DNA from: a virus
IMG/VR virus record: IMGVR_UViG_3300032177_000056
Location: 1 to 29,005 of that record
Strand: one strand, 5' to 3'
DNA: 29,005 nucleotides
Numbering within the stretch: position 1 is the first letter of the stretch; each line of letters begins with the position of its first letter. The position numbers and the translations under genes were made by a program. A model generated the notes under the pieces. That model had not been told where the DNA came from. It saw only the letters and a list, made by a program, of their open reading frames with translations, and did no database searches. Positions 7,280-14,378 of this stretch are shown piece after piece.

Positions 7280-7831
7280 TTAGTCTCCCACAAACTTGAG
7301 TGTGCCACCACAGGCTTTGACTTTTGGAATCTTCCGCCTGCTCTTATTCTTCCGACCCTGCTCATAGGTGGCGATGAAGTCAGAAATGTTTTCATACACC
7401 TGGAAGGACCGGCCCCTATCCTGTCCAATGCTATCAAGATCGTGCATGTTTGATTGTTGGAGAAGCCCTAGTTGCTCCGTGGCTTTATACTTGACGTAGA
7501 GTTGCTTTTTCTCTTTACTGATTCGTCGTAAGAATGCCCAGTAGATAATCTGTGTAAAATAGGCAAAGGGATTCTTGCCAATCTCAGGGTCAAAGTTGTG
7601 GACATACTGAATGCAGTTCTCCACCGCATCGGAAATCATATCCTCTCTGAAGGTGTAGGACATGAAGTTCGGCTTGCGAGACAACCGCTCCGCAATCTTG
7701 AGAAAACACATACCGATATAATGACTCAGTTCAGGCACGGGTTTGTTGCGTGCCTTGGCTTTCTCCACTAACTTGCGATGAGCGAGCAGTGCTGCGAGCA
7801 GTTCCTCGTTCTTGATGTAATGTGTTGCCAT
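7280..7831 (-). CDS. 55: gp55 late-transcription sigma factor
   Basis: 183 residues (T4 gp55 is 185). The central part contains a minimal sigma region 2: FREDMISDAVENCIQYVHNFDP, here quoted in pieces as FREDMISDAVENC and the promoter-melting stretch KNPFAYFTQIIYWAFLRRI. The C-terminus is basic (GRKNKSRRKIPK) and ends in the hydrophobic LKFVGD, comparable to the sliding-clamp-binding tail of T4 gp55. It would direct host RNA polymerase to TATAAATA-type late promoters, and such motifs occur upstream of genes 18, 19, 22 and the first post-portal gene in this window. AGGGGG lies just before the ATG. It is followed directly by gp47 and gp46. Confidence 0.95.
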   Translation of the reverse strand: MATHYIKNEELLAALLAHRKLVEKAKARNKPVPELSHYIGMCFLKIAERLSRKPNFMSYTFREDMISDAVENCIQYVHNFDPEIGKNPFAYFTQIIYWAFLRRISKEKKQLYVKYKATEQLGLLQQSNMHDLDSIGQDRGRSFQVYENISDFIATYEQGRKNKSRRKIPKVKACGGTLKFVGD

Positions 7832-7840
7832 AGACCCCCT

Positions 7841-8362
7841 TCAGTGGGAAATTTTTGAATTGCCCCAAGTTAAATCCTCTTCAAAAAATGCGAGTAGTGC
7901 TTCGTTGTTCTGTGCATCCGTGCCTGCGTTTCCCACAGTCCAACGCCTCTTGGCATCGGCATATTGGGTTGTAACCATTTTTTCAAGTTTCGTGACTTGC
8001 AAGGAATACAGGCTTCCCATCGTTTTCAGTTTGTCCTCTTCAATTTTGACCCAGGCTGAATAGAAACTGAGTAGTTCGGGAGAGGGATTCATCCATCCCA
8101 CAACGCTCTTGACTCGCACACGGACTACAGGGCTGACCAGGAGTTCATTCGGGGTCCACGGTTCAAGCATGAATCCCAGGATTCCCCCAAAGGGGCGTTC
8201 AGTCATGACCTGTGCGGGGTGATGGAGGAGATATAGCCCCTGCGCCGATGAATACTGGGAGCCTTCATGCACCCGCGCAATCACCGTGACCCCACTCTCC
8301 AACATGACCATTTCTGTTGTAAATGGCAGTTCGTATAATTCCATTCCCATGAGCACGTTCAT
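7841..8362 (-). CDS. Conserved-looking unknown protein upstream of gp55 (173 aa)
   Basis: First gene of the P3 transcript. ATG 8362 is chosen over GTG 8368 because AAGGA lies 8 nt before it. The protein begins MNVLMGMELYELPF and has a beta-rich first half with several turns (HPAQVMTERPFGG, LEPWTPNE). A helical second half contains the Lys/Glu-rich segment WVKIEEDKLKTMGSL, and the acidic C-terminus is FFEEDLTW. I see no catalytic motif, signal peptide or transmembrane segment. Cyanophages also carry unknown genes between uvsW and 55, so a role in transcription or replication is plausible, but only from position. Confidence 0.75.
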   Translation of the reverse strand: MNVLMGMELYELPFTTEMVMLESGVTVIARVHEGSQYSSAQGLYLLHHPAQVMTERPFGGILGFMLEPWTPNELLVSPVVRVRVKSVVGWMNPSPELLSFYSAWVKIEEDKLKTMGSLYSLQVTKLEKMVTTQYADAKRRWTVGNAGTDAQNNEALLAFFEEDLTWGNSKISH

Positions 8363-8395
8363 AGGCACAGTCCTTTCGCTTCTTTATCGTAAGCC

Positions 8396-8424
8396 ATTAT
8401 ACCACATTTTTTATTTCAAGTCAA
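8396..8424 (-). promoter_or_regulatory. Sigma-70 promoter P3 (TTGACT-17-TATAAT)
   Basis: TTGACT at 8424-8419, 17-bp spacer, TATAAT at 8401-8396 preceded by TGG (extended -10). The -35 lies within the last codons of uvsW. Predicted start is at about 8389, giving a leader of about 27 nt with AAGGA before the ATG at 8362. Confidence 0.88.
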
Positions 8425-9871
8425 TCAAATACTGTAGGAAAGTGAATTTTTCACTGTGGTAGAGTTCCGCACGGTGTTTGAAATGATGTAAGAGAAAATT
8501 TGTGTGCTTCTTAATGCGTAAATCATCCACGATATCAAAGAGGGTGACGTGGGTTTTGCCTTCCGCCTTTCTCAATCCTCTTCCGATGGACTGTAGGTTC
8601 CGAATGCGAGACTTGGAGGGCGCGGCGAACACGACATTATGGAGATTCTTGATATTGATACCAGTGCTGAAGGTCCCATAGGAGGCAACGATAATCGCGT
8701 TGCTGCTTTCCTCAGTAATTCGGCGGACTTCCTCGCGGTCCATTGTCTCAACCCCACCATGCACAAAGAATACAGGTCTGCCCTTCGTGGCTCCATCCCG
8801 AATCCCTTCATACATGGGTTGCCCATGCTTCATGACCAATTGGAATAACACTAACGTATTGCCCGTCAATGACAGCGCAAGGTTTCGCACAAACTTTGCT
8901 CGCGGAAGATAACTTACCACGGCATTATACTCTTCTTGGTAGGTGGATTTTCTCAACGATTGGCAGACTGTCGTAGGATACTTGAGAATCAGACACTTGA
9001 TTTGGAGTTGCGCTAACCGCCCAGAATCCATGAGTTCTTTGGTGGTGACGGGGGCAAACACAGGTCCGAAGTGCCCCTCTAACACCAACCGATTCGTTTT
9101 GGTGCCATCTAAGGTCCCTGTGGTGCCGACGCGCACATCAGCATTGGACAGATTCGCTAAGATGGTGCTGAGTTCTTTGGCTTTATGTTGATGGGCTTCA
9201 TCCCCGATCACGAAATCAAATTGTTTCAGGTAGGTAGGGTCAAAGTTCTTGAGTGATTGCCAGGTGGAAACGGTGAGGAAGTGGTCAGCCTTTTTCTCCT
9301 TGCCTGCATACATGCGATGCACGAATTTGTCAACATTCCACCCATAGTCTCTAAAGTCGCCAAAGAGTTGTTCAACAAGTGACGTGGTGCCAACGATGAT
9401 AATACCTTTGATGTGATTCATGTGCAAGTAGCGCACGATCAGATACATGATAAGGGATTTTCCACTGGCTGTAGGGGATACGATCAGAATACGACGATTG
9501 CGGATCGCCTTGGCGAAGGCTTCAATCTGATAATCGTGGGGTTCCACTGGCAACTTCAGCGAGTCGGCAAAGACTTGAGCCTCTGCGATGGAGAAGTTGC
9601 TGGTTAGGAGAACGGCATCATCAAATTGAAGAGAGTATTGACGATCAGCAGCAAATTTTTGGAGATGTGCAACAAGCCCAAAAGGGAGAGAATAGTAACG
9701 GCGATCAAATAATCTGACCTTTCCATCCCACCGTCCCGCCTTGAAAAGAGGCTGGAACTCATGTCCTGGCACAAAAAACGCAAAATAATCGGAGAGTTCC
9801 TGTGCCACAGACTCATCACAGGTAACTTGGATAAACGATTCATTCTTCTTACTCACAAAAAGATTTGACAT
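8411..9871 (-). CDS. uvsW: UvsW-type DNA helicase (superfamily 2)
   Basis: 486 residues, near T4 UvsW (503). N-terminal region of about 110 residues, then a RecA-like domain with the Q-type entry PHDYQIEA (111-118), Walker A PTASGKS (133-139), DEAH box (224-227) and motif III GTTGTL (249-254). Domain 2 has the ASYGTFSTGINIKNL stretch and motif VI QSIGRGLRK (427-435). UvsW unwinds R-loops and branched recombination intermediates and drives branch migration, helping the switch from origin-dependent to recombination-dependent replication. It follows uvsY and the nuclease-like gene in the P4 transcript. Shine-Dalgarno pairing before ATG 9871 is weak, so translation may depend on upstream ribosomes. 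Confidence 0.96.
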   Translation of the reverse strand: MSNLFVSKKNESFIQVTCDESVAQELSDYFAFFVPGHEFQPLFKAGRWDGKVRLFDRRYYSLPFGLVAHLQKFAADRQYSLQFDDAVLLTSNFSIAEAQVFADSLKLPVEPHDYQIEAFAKAIRNRRILIVSPTASGKSLIMYLIVRYLHMNHIKGIIIVGTTSLVEQLFGDFRDYGWNVDKFVHRMYAGKEKKADHFLTVSTWQSLKNFDPTYLKQFDFVIGDEAHQHKAKELSTILANLSNADVRVGTTGTLDGTKTNRLVLEGHFGPVFAPVTTKELMDSGRLAQLQIKCLILKYPTTVCQSLRKSTYQEEYNAVVSYLPRAKFVRNLALSLTGNTLVLFQLVMKHGQPMYEGIRDGATKGRPVFFVHGGVETMDREEVRRITEESSNAIIVASYGTFSTGINIKNLHNVVFAAPSKSRIRNLQSIGRGLRKAEGKTHVTLFDIVDDLRIKKHTNFLLHHFKHRAELYHSEKFTFLQYLIDLK

Positions 9872-9884
9872 AATATAGTAGAAA

Positions 9885-10205
9885 CTACCCCTTCATGACA
9901 ACCGCAAACCCCTCCGTAATCATCTGTTGATTGATGCTCACCCCGTTGATGGTGATTTCACCCAATACCCGCCCATATTTCTCAAACTCCTTATTGATCT
10001 TTGTGGTCACCACAAAGTCCTGGTTGGTGAGTAGATTGGCTAGGTGTTCCTTGGCAGGTTGCCCCTGCGGGGTTTTCATTTCTGGTGCATTGATGCCGCT
10101 CAAGCGAATCTTGGCAACGTAGTGAATATCAAAGCCCAAGTCGATGTTGGCTTCAACGGTATCACCATCAAGAACGCGAACAAGTTTTGCAGCATAGGTA
10201 TACAT
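9885..10205 (-). CDS. Thermonuclease-like (SNase fold) protein
   Basis: 106 residues, a minimal staphylococcal-nuclease fold without signal peptide. Key residues are in place: DGDTV (metal-binding Asp), RLSGINAPE (Arg and Glu corresponding to SNase Arg35 and Glu43) and EKYGRVLGEI (Arg87 equivalent), so Ca2+-dependent phosphodiesterase activity is plausible. ATG 10205 follows an AAGGAG at 5 nt and begins directly at the first strand (MYTYAAKLVRVLDGDT); a longer in-frame reading to 10280 overlaps uvsY and lacks a good start. It sits between uvsY and uvsW, so it may act in DNA processing during recombination or host DNA breakdown (inference). Confidence 0.9.
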   Translation of the reverse strand: MYTYAAKLVRVLDGDTVEANIDLGFDIHYVAKIRLSGINAPEMKTPQGQPAKEHLANLLTNQDFVVTTKINKEFEKYGRVLGEITINGVSINQQMITEGFAVVMKG

Positions 10206-10224
10206 GGTATCTCCTTGTAGTAGA

Positions 10225-10692
10225 TTAGTGACCACCACCAGCAATAAACATTTCCCACTTGACAATATCTTTGAGTGCAAAGGTGCGGGAATTCAGTTCT
10301 TTGAGAATGCGTTCGCAGATATCTAAAATTTCTTCATGCACCGCTAGCACGGCTTTTCCATTGAGCAAATCTTTGTCGGACTCCATGTAGGTGACCAGAT
10401 CACCCTTCAGGGTATAGGGAAAGGGTTGCCATTGGCATTTCTCAAGGGTGTCTTGATCGAGTCTACCAGTATAGTATTCATGCTTGAGCCTCTTGAGTTT
10501 GGCAATCTTCCGTTCGGCCGCTCTCAAGGCTCTGCGGTGGGATGATAAGATGTTCATATACTTGGCTTGTAGCACAGGGACCTTACGCAACTCTTCTGCG
10601 GGTTCAAGCTTATCCATCTTGGCATCACCCGCCCACTCTTCTAAGAGGGCATCCACTTGTTCCTCTGAGACCTTGGAGGTATCAATTTTCAT
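10225..10692 (-). CDS. uvsY: UvsY recombination mediator
   Basis: 155 residues (T4 UvsY is 137). Resemblance to T4 UvsY is clearest in the helical KLKRLKHEYYTGR segment, the YMESDKDLL stretch, and the C-terminal sequence ICERILKELNSRTFALKDI with WEMF following. UvsY loads the UvsX recombinase onto gp32-coated single-stranded DNA. UvsX and gp32 are not in this window. ATG 10692 overlaps the phosphatase stop (ATGA), indicating translational coupling; an upstream TTG at 10713 would overlap the phosphatase gene further. The first 45 or so residues are an acidic extension compared with T4. Confidence 0.9.
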   Translation of the reverse strand: MKIDTSKVSEEQVDALLEEWAGDAKMDKLEPAEELRKVPVLQAKYMNILSSHRRALRAAERKIAKLKRLKHEYYTGRLDQDTLEKCQWQPFPYTLKGDLVTYMESDKDLLNGKAVLAVHEEILDICERILKELNSRTFALKDIVKWEMFIAGGGH

Positions 10693-11075
10693 GGTAAGGC
10701 AACCTTTAGCCAATGTTCGCGGTTTTCAACAATCGAGCGTTTTGCGTGCATGAGAGTGTAGGCTTCTGCAAACGTCATACTATGATATTTGCGGAGATAC
10801 CACGCAATCGTCAATGGGGAGCGTTCCATGCCAACCGCACAGTAAACCAACAGGGGATTGTCCACTGAAAGGTGTTCATGGATATAGTCTGCTGCTTCGT
10901 CCATTGCGTTTGGGCGAACCCCAATACCCTTATCGTGATACCATGTGGTGACGATGTGTTTGCTTTCGGGGTTGATGCCAGGTTCGCCATACCACATGAC
11001 ACAAAGCGAATCAATGGTCGCATCACGCCCATCGACCATGCTGCCCAAGTATAAATGTTCAATAATCTCTTCCAT
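10689..11075 (-). CDS. Dual-specificity protein phosphatase
   Basis: 128 residues with the dual-specificity phosphatase fold. It opens with EIIEHLYLGSMVDGRD, the usual first strand, and contains the P-loop VYCAVGMERSP, a perfect CX5R catalytic signature, then an SIVENREHWL end. The usual His before the catalytic Cys is Tyr here. The general acid may be the Asp in WYHDKG. ATG 11075 is required: the conserved strand begins three residues later, and the in-frame TTG at 11081 lies upstream of the expected transcription start. The ATG is 8 nt after the -10 of P4, so there is essentially no leader. It heads the uvsY-nuclease-uvsW operon, so it may alter host or phage phosphoproteins early in infection; the target is unknown. 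Confidence 0.9.
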   Translation of the reverse strand: MEEIIEHLYLGSMVDGRDATIDSLCVMWYGEPGINPESKHIVTTWYHDKGIGVRPNAMDEAADYIHEHLSVDNPLLVYCAVGMERSPLTIAWYLRKYHSMTFAEAYTLMHAKRSIVENREHWLKVALP

Positions 11076-11083
11076 ATCCAACT

Positions 11084-11112
11084 ATTATACCATAGTGAAA
11101 GGTAAAAGTCAA
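11084..11112 (-). promoter_or_regulatory. Sigma-70 promoter P4 (TTGACT-17-TATAAT)
   Basis: TTGACT at 11112-11107, 17-bp spacer, TATAAT at 11089-11084 preceded by TGG. The TGA stop of the zinc-finger gene lies within the -35 box. Predicted start is about 11077, 2 nt before the ATG of the phosphatase gene. Confidence 0.88.
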
Positions 11113-11312
11113 CAGGTAACTTTGAATTCTGGACCTGGGAGGTTCGTGTCAACCGGACTATCAAATACAGGTGGATACACCGGGGGATAGTTGAACACAT
11201 ATTGGTGACAGGGGCATGACAATACATCGGGTGAATTCCCCCTGTTGCACTTTGGGCACACCCATCCCATACGATCTCTAAATGTGAATACTATCGGGTC
11301 GCCTTGTGCCAT
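11109..11312 (-). CDS. Small zinc-finger protein (67 aa)
   Basis: Contains WVCPKCNRGNSPDVLSCPC, a four-Cys arrangement (CPxC, then CPC) like a short zinc ribbon or RanBP2-type finger. After it comes a Pro/Tyr-rich tail (YPPVYPPVF) and a final Cys. ATG 11312 shares its first base with the stop of the upstream gene (TGATG), so the pair is translationally coupled. Function unknown: nucleic-acid binding or protein-protein contact is possible. It is the last gene of the P5 transcript, and its stop codon overlaps the -35 box of P4. Confidence 0.78.
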   Translation of the reverse strand: MAQGDPIVFTFRDRMGWVCPKCNRGNSPDVLSCPCHQYVFNYPPVYPPVFDSPVDTNLPGPEFKVTC

Positions 11313-11845
11313 CAAAGAATCTCCACGTCATAGAAGTCAAACCGAAAGACTGCATCAGCCGTAACGGGTTCCTCAGCCGACGATGCTGCGGAGAACATAA
11401 TGTCGGTGAGACTGGTTGGGAAGCAATTGCGATACTTGACGCGAATGTGTGGGTTCTGCTTGGAGTCCAAGACGATCAAGGTCGCGTCAGAAAATTGTGG
11501 CTGCGGTTTGTGCAGCATACCAGGGCGCAATGATAAGGCTTTGTATTCATCAAAACTAAACGGGAAAGTCAACGCACGCATCCAATTATAGACTTCCATC
11601 CATCCGGTCAAATCTTCGTCAACCTGGAAGGTGATTGCCAGTGGATTGATGTTGAGTTTTTCTCCTGGTGAAAACAAGTCAATCAAGGGGGTCTGTCGTA
11701 TGGCTTCTCCTGATGAAATGCCTGCGATATTCACGGCTTGACACCAATACTCCACGGTAGGAATTGTGGAGAAACTCAACACGAATTTATTTGGGTGCAG
11801 CACATTCGGATTCATCGGGGTGTGGGGAATACCAGGAATAGCCAT
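11312..11845 (-). CDS. Tail-tube (gp19)-like structural protein, second copy of the fold
   Basis: 177 residues. The order of elements matches the phage's own tail tube protein gp19: NKFVLSFSTIP against NLFEVQLTFP, then a Cys/Pro-Gly turn (CQAVNIAGI against CKTASMPGM), then PGEKLN against GREVKL, then ITFQVDEDLTGWMEVYNWM against WTLSVINDEDF with EKWM following, and finally an aromatic FRFDFYDVEIL against VTLAYQYF. I infer a gp19/Hcp-type tube fold by hand alignment, not by profile search. I recall similar proteins annotated as virion structural in marine T4-like phages. It lies outside the late block, in the P5 transcript, coupled to the zinc-finger gene. AAGGA precedes ATG 11845. It might cap or start the tube. 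Confidence 0.7.
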   Translation of the reverse strand: MAIPGIPHTPMNPNVLHPNKFVLSFSTIPTVEYWCQAVNIAGISSGEAIRQTPLIDLFSPGEKLNINPLAITFQVDEDLTGWMEVYNWMRALTFPFSFDEYKALSLRPGMLHKPQPQFSDATLIVLDSKQNPHIRVKYRNCFPTSLTDIMFSAASSAEEPVTADAVFRFDFYDVEIL

Positions 11846-11846
11846 C

Positions 11847-12362
11847 TTATTGTTCCTTTATCCAATTGAGGACATGTTCGGGTGCGAGCACCCCGCCATC
11901 AGTTTCAAAAATCATATTCGGTGGCACCTGGGAATAGACCAGTGTATTTATCTGCCCATCTAACGCTCTCGCTTCGTCCTCGGTTTGCGTGCGTCCAAAT
12001 AGAACGTAGGGCTTTGTGCGCTTGAGGATGACCGCGTAGTTCTCGTATTCATGAAAGAGGTCTTTGACAAAGGGAAAGAAACTCTGCGGCATCATGCGAC
12101 AATAAACAAGAGAGAGGAGCAATGGGCTATCCGTCACGCAATAGTCTACTTTATCCTTGAGAAGAAAAATCCTATGATGTTGTTTGGCAGTAATATAGAG
12201 TTGATCGTCCAGTTCCTTATGCCGACCTGCCCATACAATGTCCTTTGCATACTCCGTCACCAACTCCACCTTATACCCATCCAACTTCATCAGATGAAAT
12301 AGCCCGGCTGCGACGGTGGATTTCCCTGCACCGGGACCCGCAAAAAGATTGATAACCTTCAT
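11847..12362 (-). CDS. P-loop NTPase, nucleoside-kinase-like
   Basis: 171 residues. Walker A is GPGAGKST (9-16), close to the N-terminus. A TEYAKD segment follows the second helix, CVTDSPLLLSLVY has the DSP motif seen in AAA_28/NadR-type and deoxynucleoside-kinase-like proteins, and lid-like ARALDGQIN occurs later. Such phage proteins are usually listed only as ATPase or kinase; the substrate (nucleotide, NMN or other) cannot be told from sequence. Its ATG overlaps the stop of the preceding gene (ATGA), and the gp19-like gene follows after 1 nt, so all are in the P5 operon. Confidence 0.8.
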   Translation of the reverse strand: MKVINLFAGPGAGKSTVAAGLFHLMKLDGYKVELVTEYAKDIVWAGRHKELDDQLYITAKQHHRIFLLKDKVDYCVTDSPLLLSLVYCRMMPQSFFPFVKDLFHEYENYAVILKRTKPYVLFGRTQTEDEARALDGQINTLVYSQVPPNMIFETDGGVLAPEHVLNWIKEQ

Positions 12363-12850
12363 GCCTCGTCCTTGTGGGAAAATACTTCTGCTGCGTCCTC
12401 TGTCTCTTCGTCAACCTCACCCTCATCAATCCACGCCATTACCGCATCGTCCTTTATCAGCACGATAAAGGCTTGCCCACCACTCTTACGGAATATGTTG
12501 AGTTGAATGGCAACGATAGGCAAAGAGCCTGCATCATTCTGAAGGATTTGCACGCTGCTTGCTTTTATGGTTAGGGGTTCCTTTGGATAGCGTGCTTGCG
12601 CGAATGTTTTGATAATGACTTCAAATTTGTTCTTCTCGTCGGTAGAGGAGATGGGGGTTGGTTTTTCTCTGCACTCAATGCGAAAACTGGCATCACCAGG
12701 GTAGGCTTTTTCCATATCTCTTGCGATCCGATCCCGCTCCATGCTGCAATCGGTGCTGGCAGTCGGAGAGTTGAAACTGTTCAATTGGTAGGAGGTTTCA
12801 AACCCTGTTACTGGGGTAAGAAGAACCATGAGTAAAATCCATATAGCCAT
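12359..12850 (-). CDS. Unknown protein with N-terminal signal or anchor segment (163 aa)
   Basis: Begins MAIWILLMVLLTPVTGFE, a hydrophobic run of about 14 residues ending in a plausible signal-peptidase site (VTG-F). It lacks a lipobox Cys, so export to the periplasm or inner-membrane anchoring is predicted rather than lipidation. The remaining part has two Cys (about 35 and 60), beta-rich sequence and an acidic C-terminus (EGEVDEETEDAAE). No family recognised. It is first in the P5 transcript, with a GGGG-type ribosome site before ATG 12850, directly after the terminator of gene 23. A role at the host envelope early in infection is inferred only from the signal and promoter type. Confidence 0.75.
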   Translation of the reverse strand: MAIWILLMVLLTPVTGFETSYQLNSFNSPTASTDCSMERDRIARDMEKAYPGDASFRIECREKPTPISSTDEKNKFEVIIKTFAQARYPKEPLTIKASSVQILQNDAGSLPIVAIQLNIFRKSGGQAFIVLIKDDAVMAWIDEGEVDEETEDAAEVFSHKDEA

Positions 12851-12876
12851 AGGAGACCCCTCTATTGTGAGCCTGT

Positions 12877-12905
12877 AGTATACACTATTTAGGAGGCATT
12901 GTCAA
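12877..12905 (-). promoter_or_regulatory. Sigma-70 promoter P5 (TTGACA-17-TATACT)
   Basis: TTGACA at 12905-12900, 17-bp spacer, TATACT at 12882-12877. It begins a few bases after the T-tract of the gene 23 terminator. Predicted start is about 12870, giving a leader of about 20 nt before ATG 12850. Confidence 0.88.
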
Positions 12906-12908
12906 GAC

Positions 12909-12940
12909 AAAAAGAATGGGGACCCCTTTCGGAATCCCCA
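12909..12940 (-). terminator. Intrinsic terminator after gene 23
   Basis: On the minus strand bases 12940-12917 form a 10-bp stem (two G-U pairs) with a GAAA tetraloop, followed by TTCTTTTTG. It lies 60 bases past the capsid gene stop and isolates the late virion block from promoter P5. The tetraloop and T-tract make this a confident call. Confidence 0.92.
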
Positions 12941-13000
12941 GTCTCTTATGATATCACACTTCGGTCAGAAAGTCAACGATTATCTAATAAGTAGTTCTTA

Positions 13001-14347
13001 TTAGGCAATGTTGGCTATCTTGAACGCCCTGTAATACATGTTGGCTTGGCGAGTAAGTGCGCCCAAACCTTGAACTGCGCCTTCTGCGAATGGGTTCGCA
13101 ACCATGCCATAACGAGTCTTGAACCCGATCTTTGGCTGGAAGGTTGCGGTATCAATCGCACGGACCATCTGGAGAGGCACGTATGGGCAGTAGAAGATTC
13201 CTGCGTCAAACGCATTGGAACCCTTATAGCCGACTACGGCAAATTCCTGGGTCTGAGCGGCTGGGAAGTACGGGTCAATGTAGACCTTGTAACGACCAAG
13301 CAATGTTCCTGCGAACGTGTTGCCTGTGTCATCGACGTTGAGGCTGATGTTATCCTTCAGTGCGCCTGCATAGTCCAAGACTCCTGCGAGTGCCAAGGCT
13401 GAGGCTACGTCTGAAGAACAAATAACCACGTTACCCTTGCCACGACGAGTCTGCTTGGAGATCACGTTCGCTTCGCGCTCGATCTGGAACACAAGTCCCT
13501 TGATCTTTTCCACCATCCAACGACCGTTTGAATCGGTGTCAAGGTCGAAAGTACCAACCTTGGTCGTTCCCACTTGGCAACCGACCTTGGAGACAATGTA
13601 GATCGTGCGGATAACTTCACGGTTGATTTCTGAGAGCACTTCGGCGGAGAGGATGTTGGAGAGTTCAGTCTCGGCATCGAGTCCATGAACTGCCTTCAAA
13701 TCCTGTGCCAATTCCAGAGTGTATTCTGCCTTCAAAGCGCGTGTCTTTGCAGTCACGGTCACCTTTTCAATGCTGAATCCCATTTCTGCGAATGGAACTG
13801 CACCACCACCCAAACCTTCTGCAACTGACGTGGACATGGCACCAAGAACCAAACCAGCAACCGATTCATCGAAGATTGCGGCGGTGTTGGTGGAAGCAGT
13901 CAAACCGATTGCGGTTTGTGCTGCGGAAACGCCGGTGAATCCGGTATTCGCTTCCTGGTAGAATGCTTCATCGGAACGTGTTCCTGCGCCGTTTGCGTTT
14001 GCATACAAGGAACGCATGGCGAAAATCAATCCCGTAGGACCTGTCATCGGCTGAACGCCGCACACGTCATACGCAATCAAGTTAGGCAAAGAACGACGAA
14101 CGAGGGAGATGAGGATTGGGTCATAACCTGCCATAGGACCAGAGGCTCCTGCGGCACCCGTCAAACCACCACCTGTGGCGTTGACTGCGGTTTCCGACAA
14201 CATCTGCGCTTCGCCCTTGAGAGCAATGGCTTGGTTTTCCAAAACGATTGCGGTCACGGCGCGCTTGTGCTTATCGGTAATTGGCGAAAGCCCAGGCACA
14301 TCGAGGACGGCCGCCCACTTCTTTTCTAAACCTTCTGACATGAACAT
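13001..14347 (-). CDS. 23: gp23 major capsid protein
   Basis: 448 residues (T4 gp23 is 521). The stretch SLPNLIAYDVCGVQPMTGPTG, seen here as RRSLPNLIAYDVCG and QPMTGPTGLIFAMRSLY, is the family hallmark after the N-terminal propeptide; the C-terminal half has the expected GFKTRYGMVANPF. The probable gp21 cleavage site is MLSE-T after residue 52, at the position of the T4 site after residue 65, fitting the L-x-E rule. It forms the head hexamers. AAGGAG lies 8 nt before ATG 14347; Met3 is the next choice. It is the last gene of the late block and has its own terminator downstream. Confidence 0.97.
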   Translation of the reverse strand: MFMSEGLEKKWAAVLDVPGLSPITDKHKRAVTAIVLENQAIALKGEAQMLSETAVNATGGGLTGAAGASGPMAGYDPILISLVRRSLPNLIAYDVCGVQPMTGPTGLIFAMRSLYANANGAGTRSDEAFYQEANTGFTGVSAAQTAIGLTASTNTAAIFDESVAGLVLGAMSTSVAEGLGGGAVPFAEMGFSIEKVTVTAKTRALKAEYTLELAQDLKAVHGLDAETELSNILSAEVLSEINREVIRTIYIVSKVGCQVGTTKVGTFDLDTDSNGRWMVEKIKGLVFQIEREANVISKQTRRGKGNVVICSSDVASALALAGVLDYAGALKDNISLNVDDTGNTFAGTLLGRYKVYIDPYFPAAQTQEFAVVGYKGSNAFDAGIFYCPYVPLQMVRAIDTATFQPKIGFKTRYGMVANPFAEGAVQGLGALTRQANMYYRAFKIANIA

Positions 14348-14378
14348 AGTAGATACTCCTTGTGAATGGTATTGGTGA

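Noticed and set aside
6199-7437. Longer gp47 with 53 extra N-terminal residues
   Set aside because: The extension lies entirely inside gp55 in another frame and precedes the conserved first strand; ATG 7278 has a proper GGAG site.
11941-11953. TAAATA-type late motif inside the kinase-like gene
   Set aside because: It lies within coding sequence and not at a sensible distance from any start codon.
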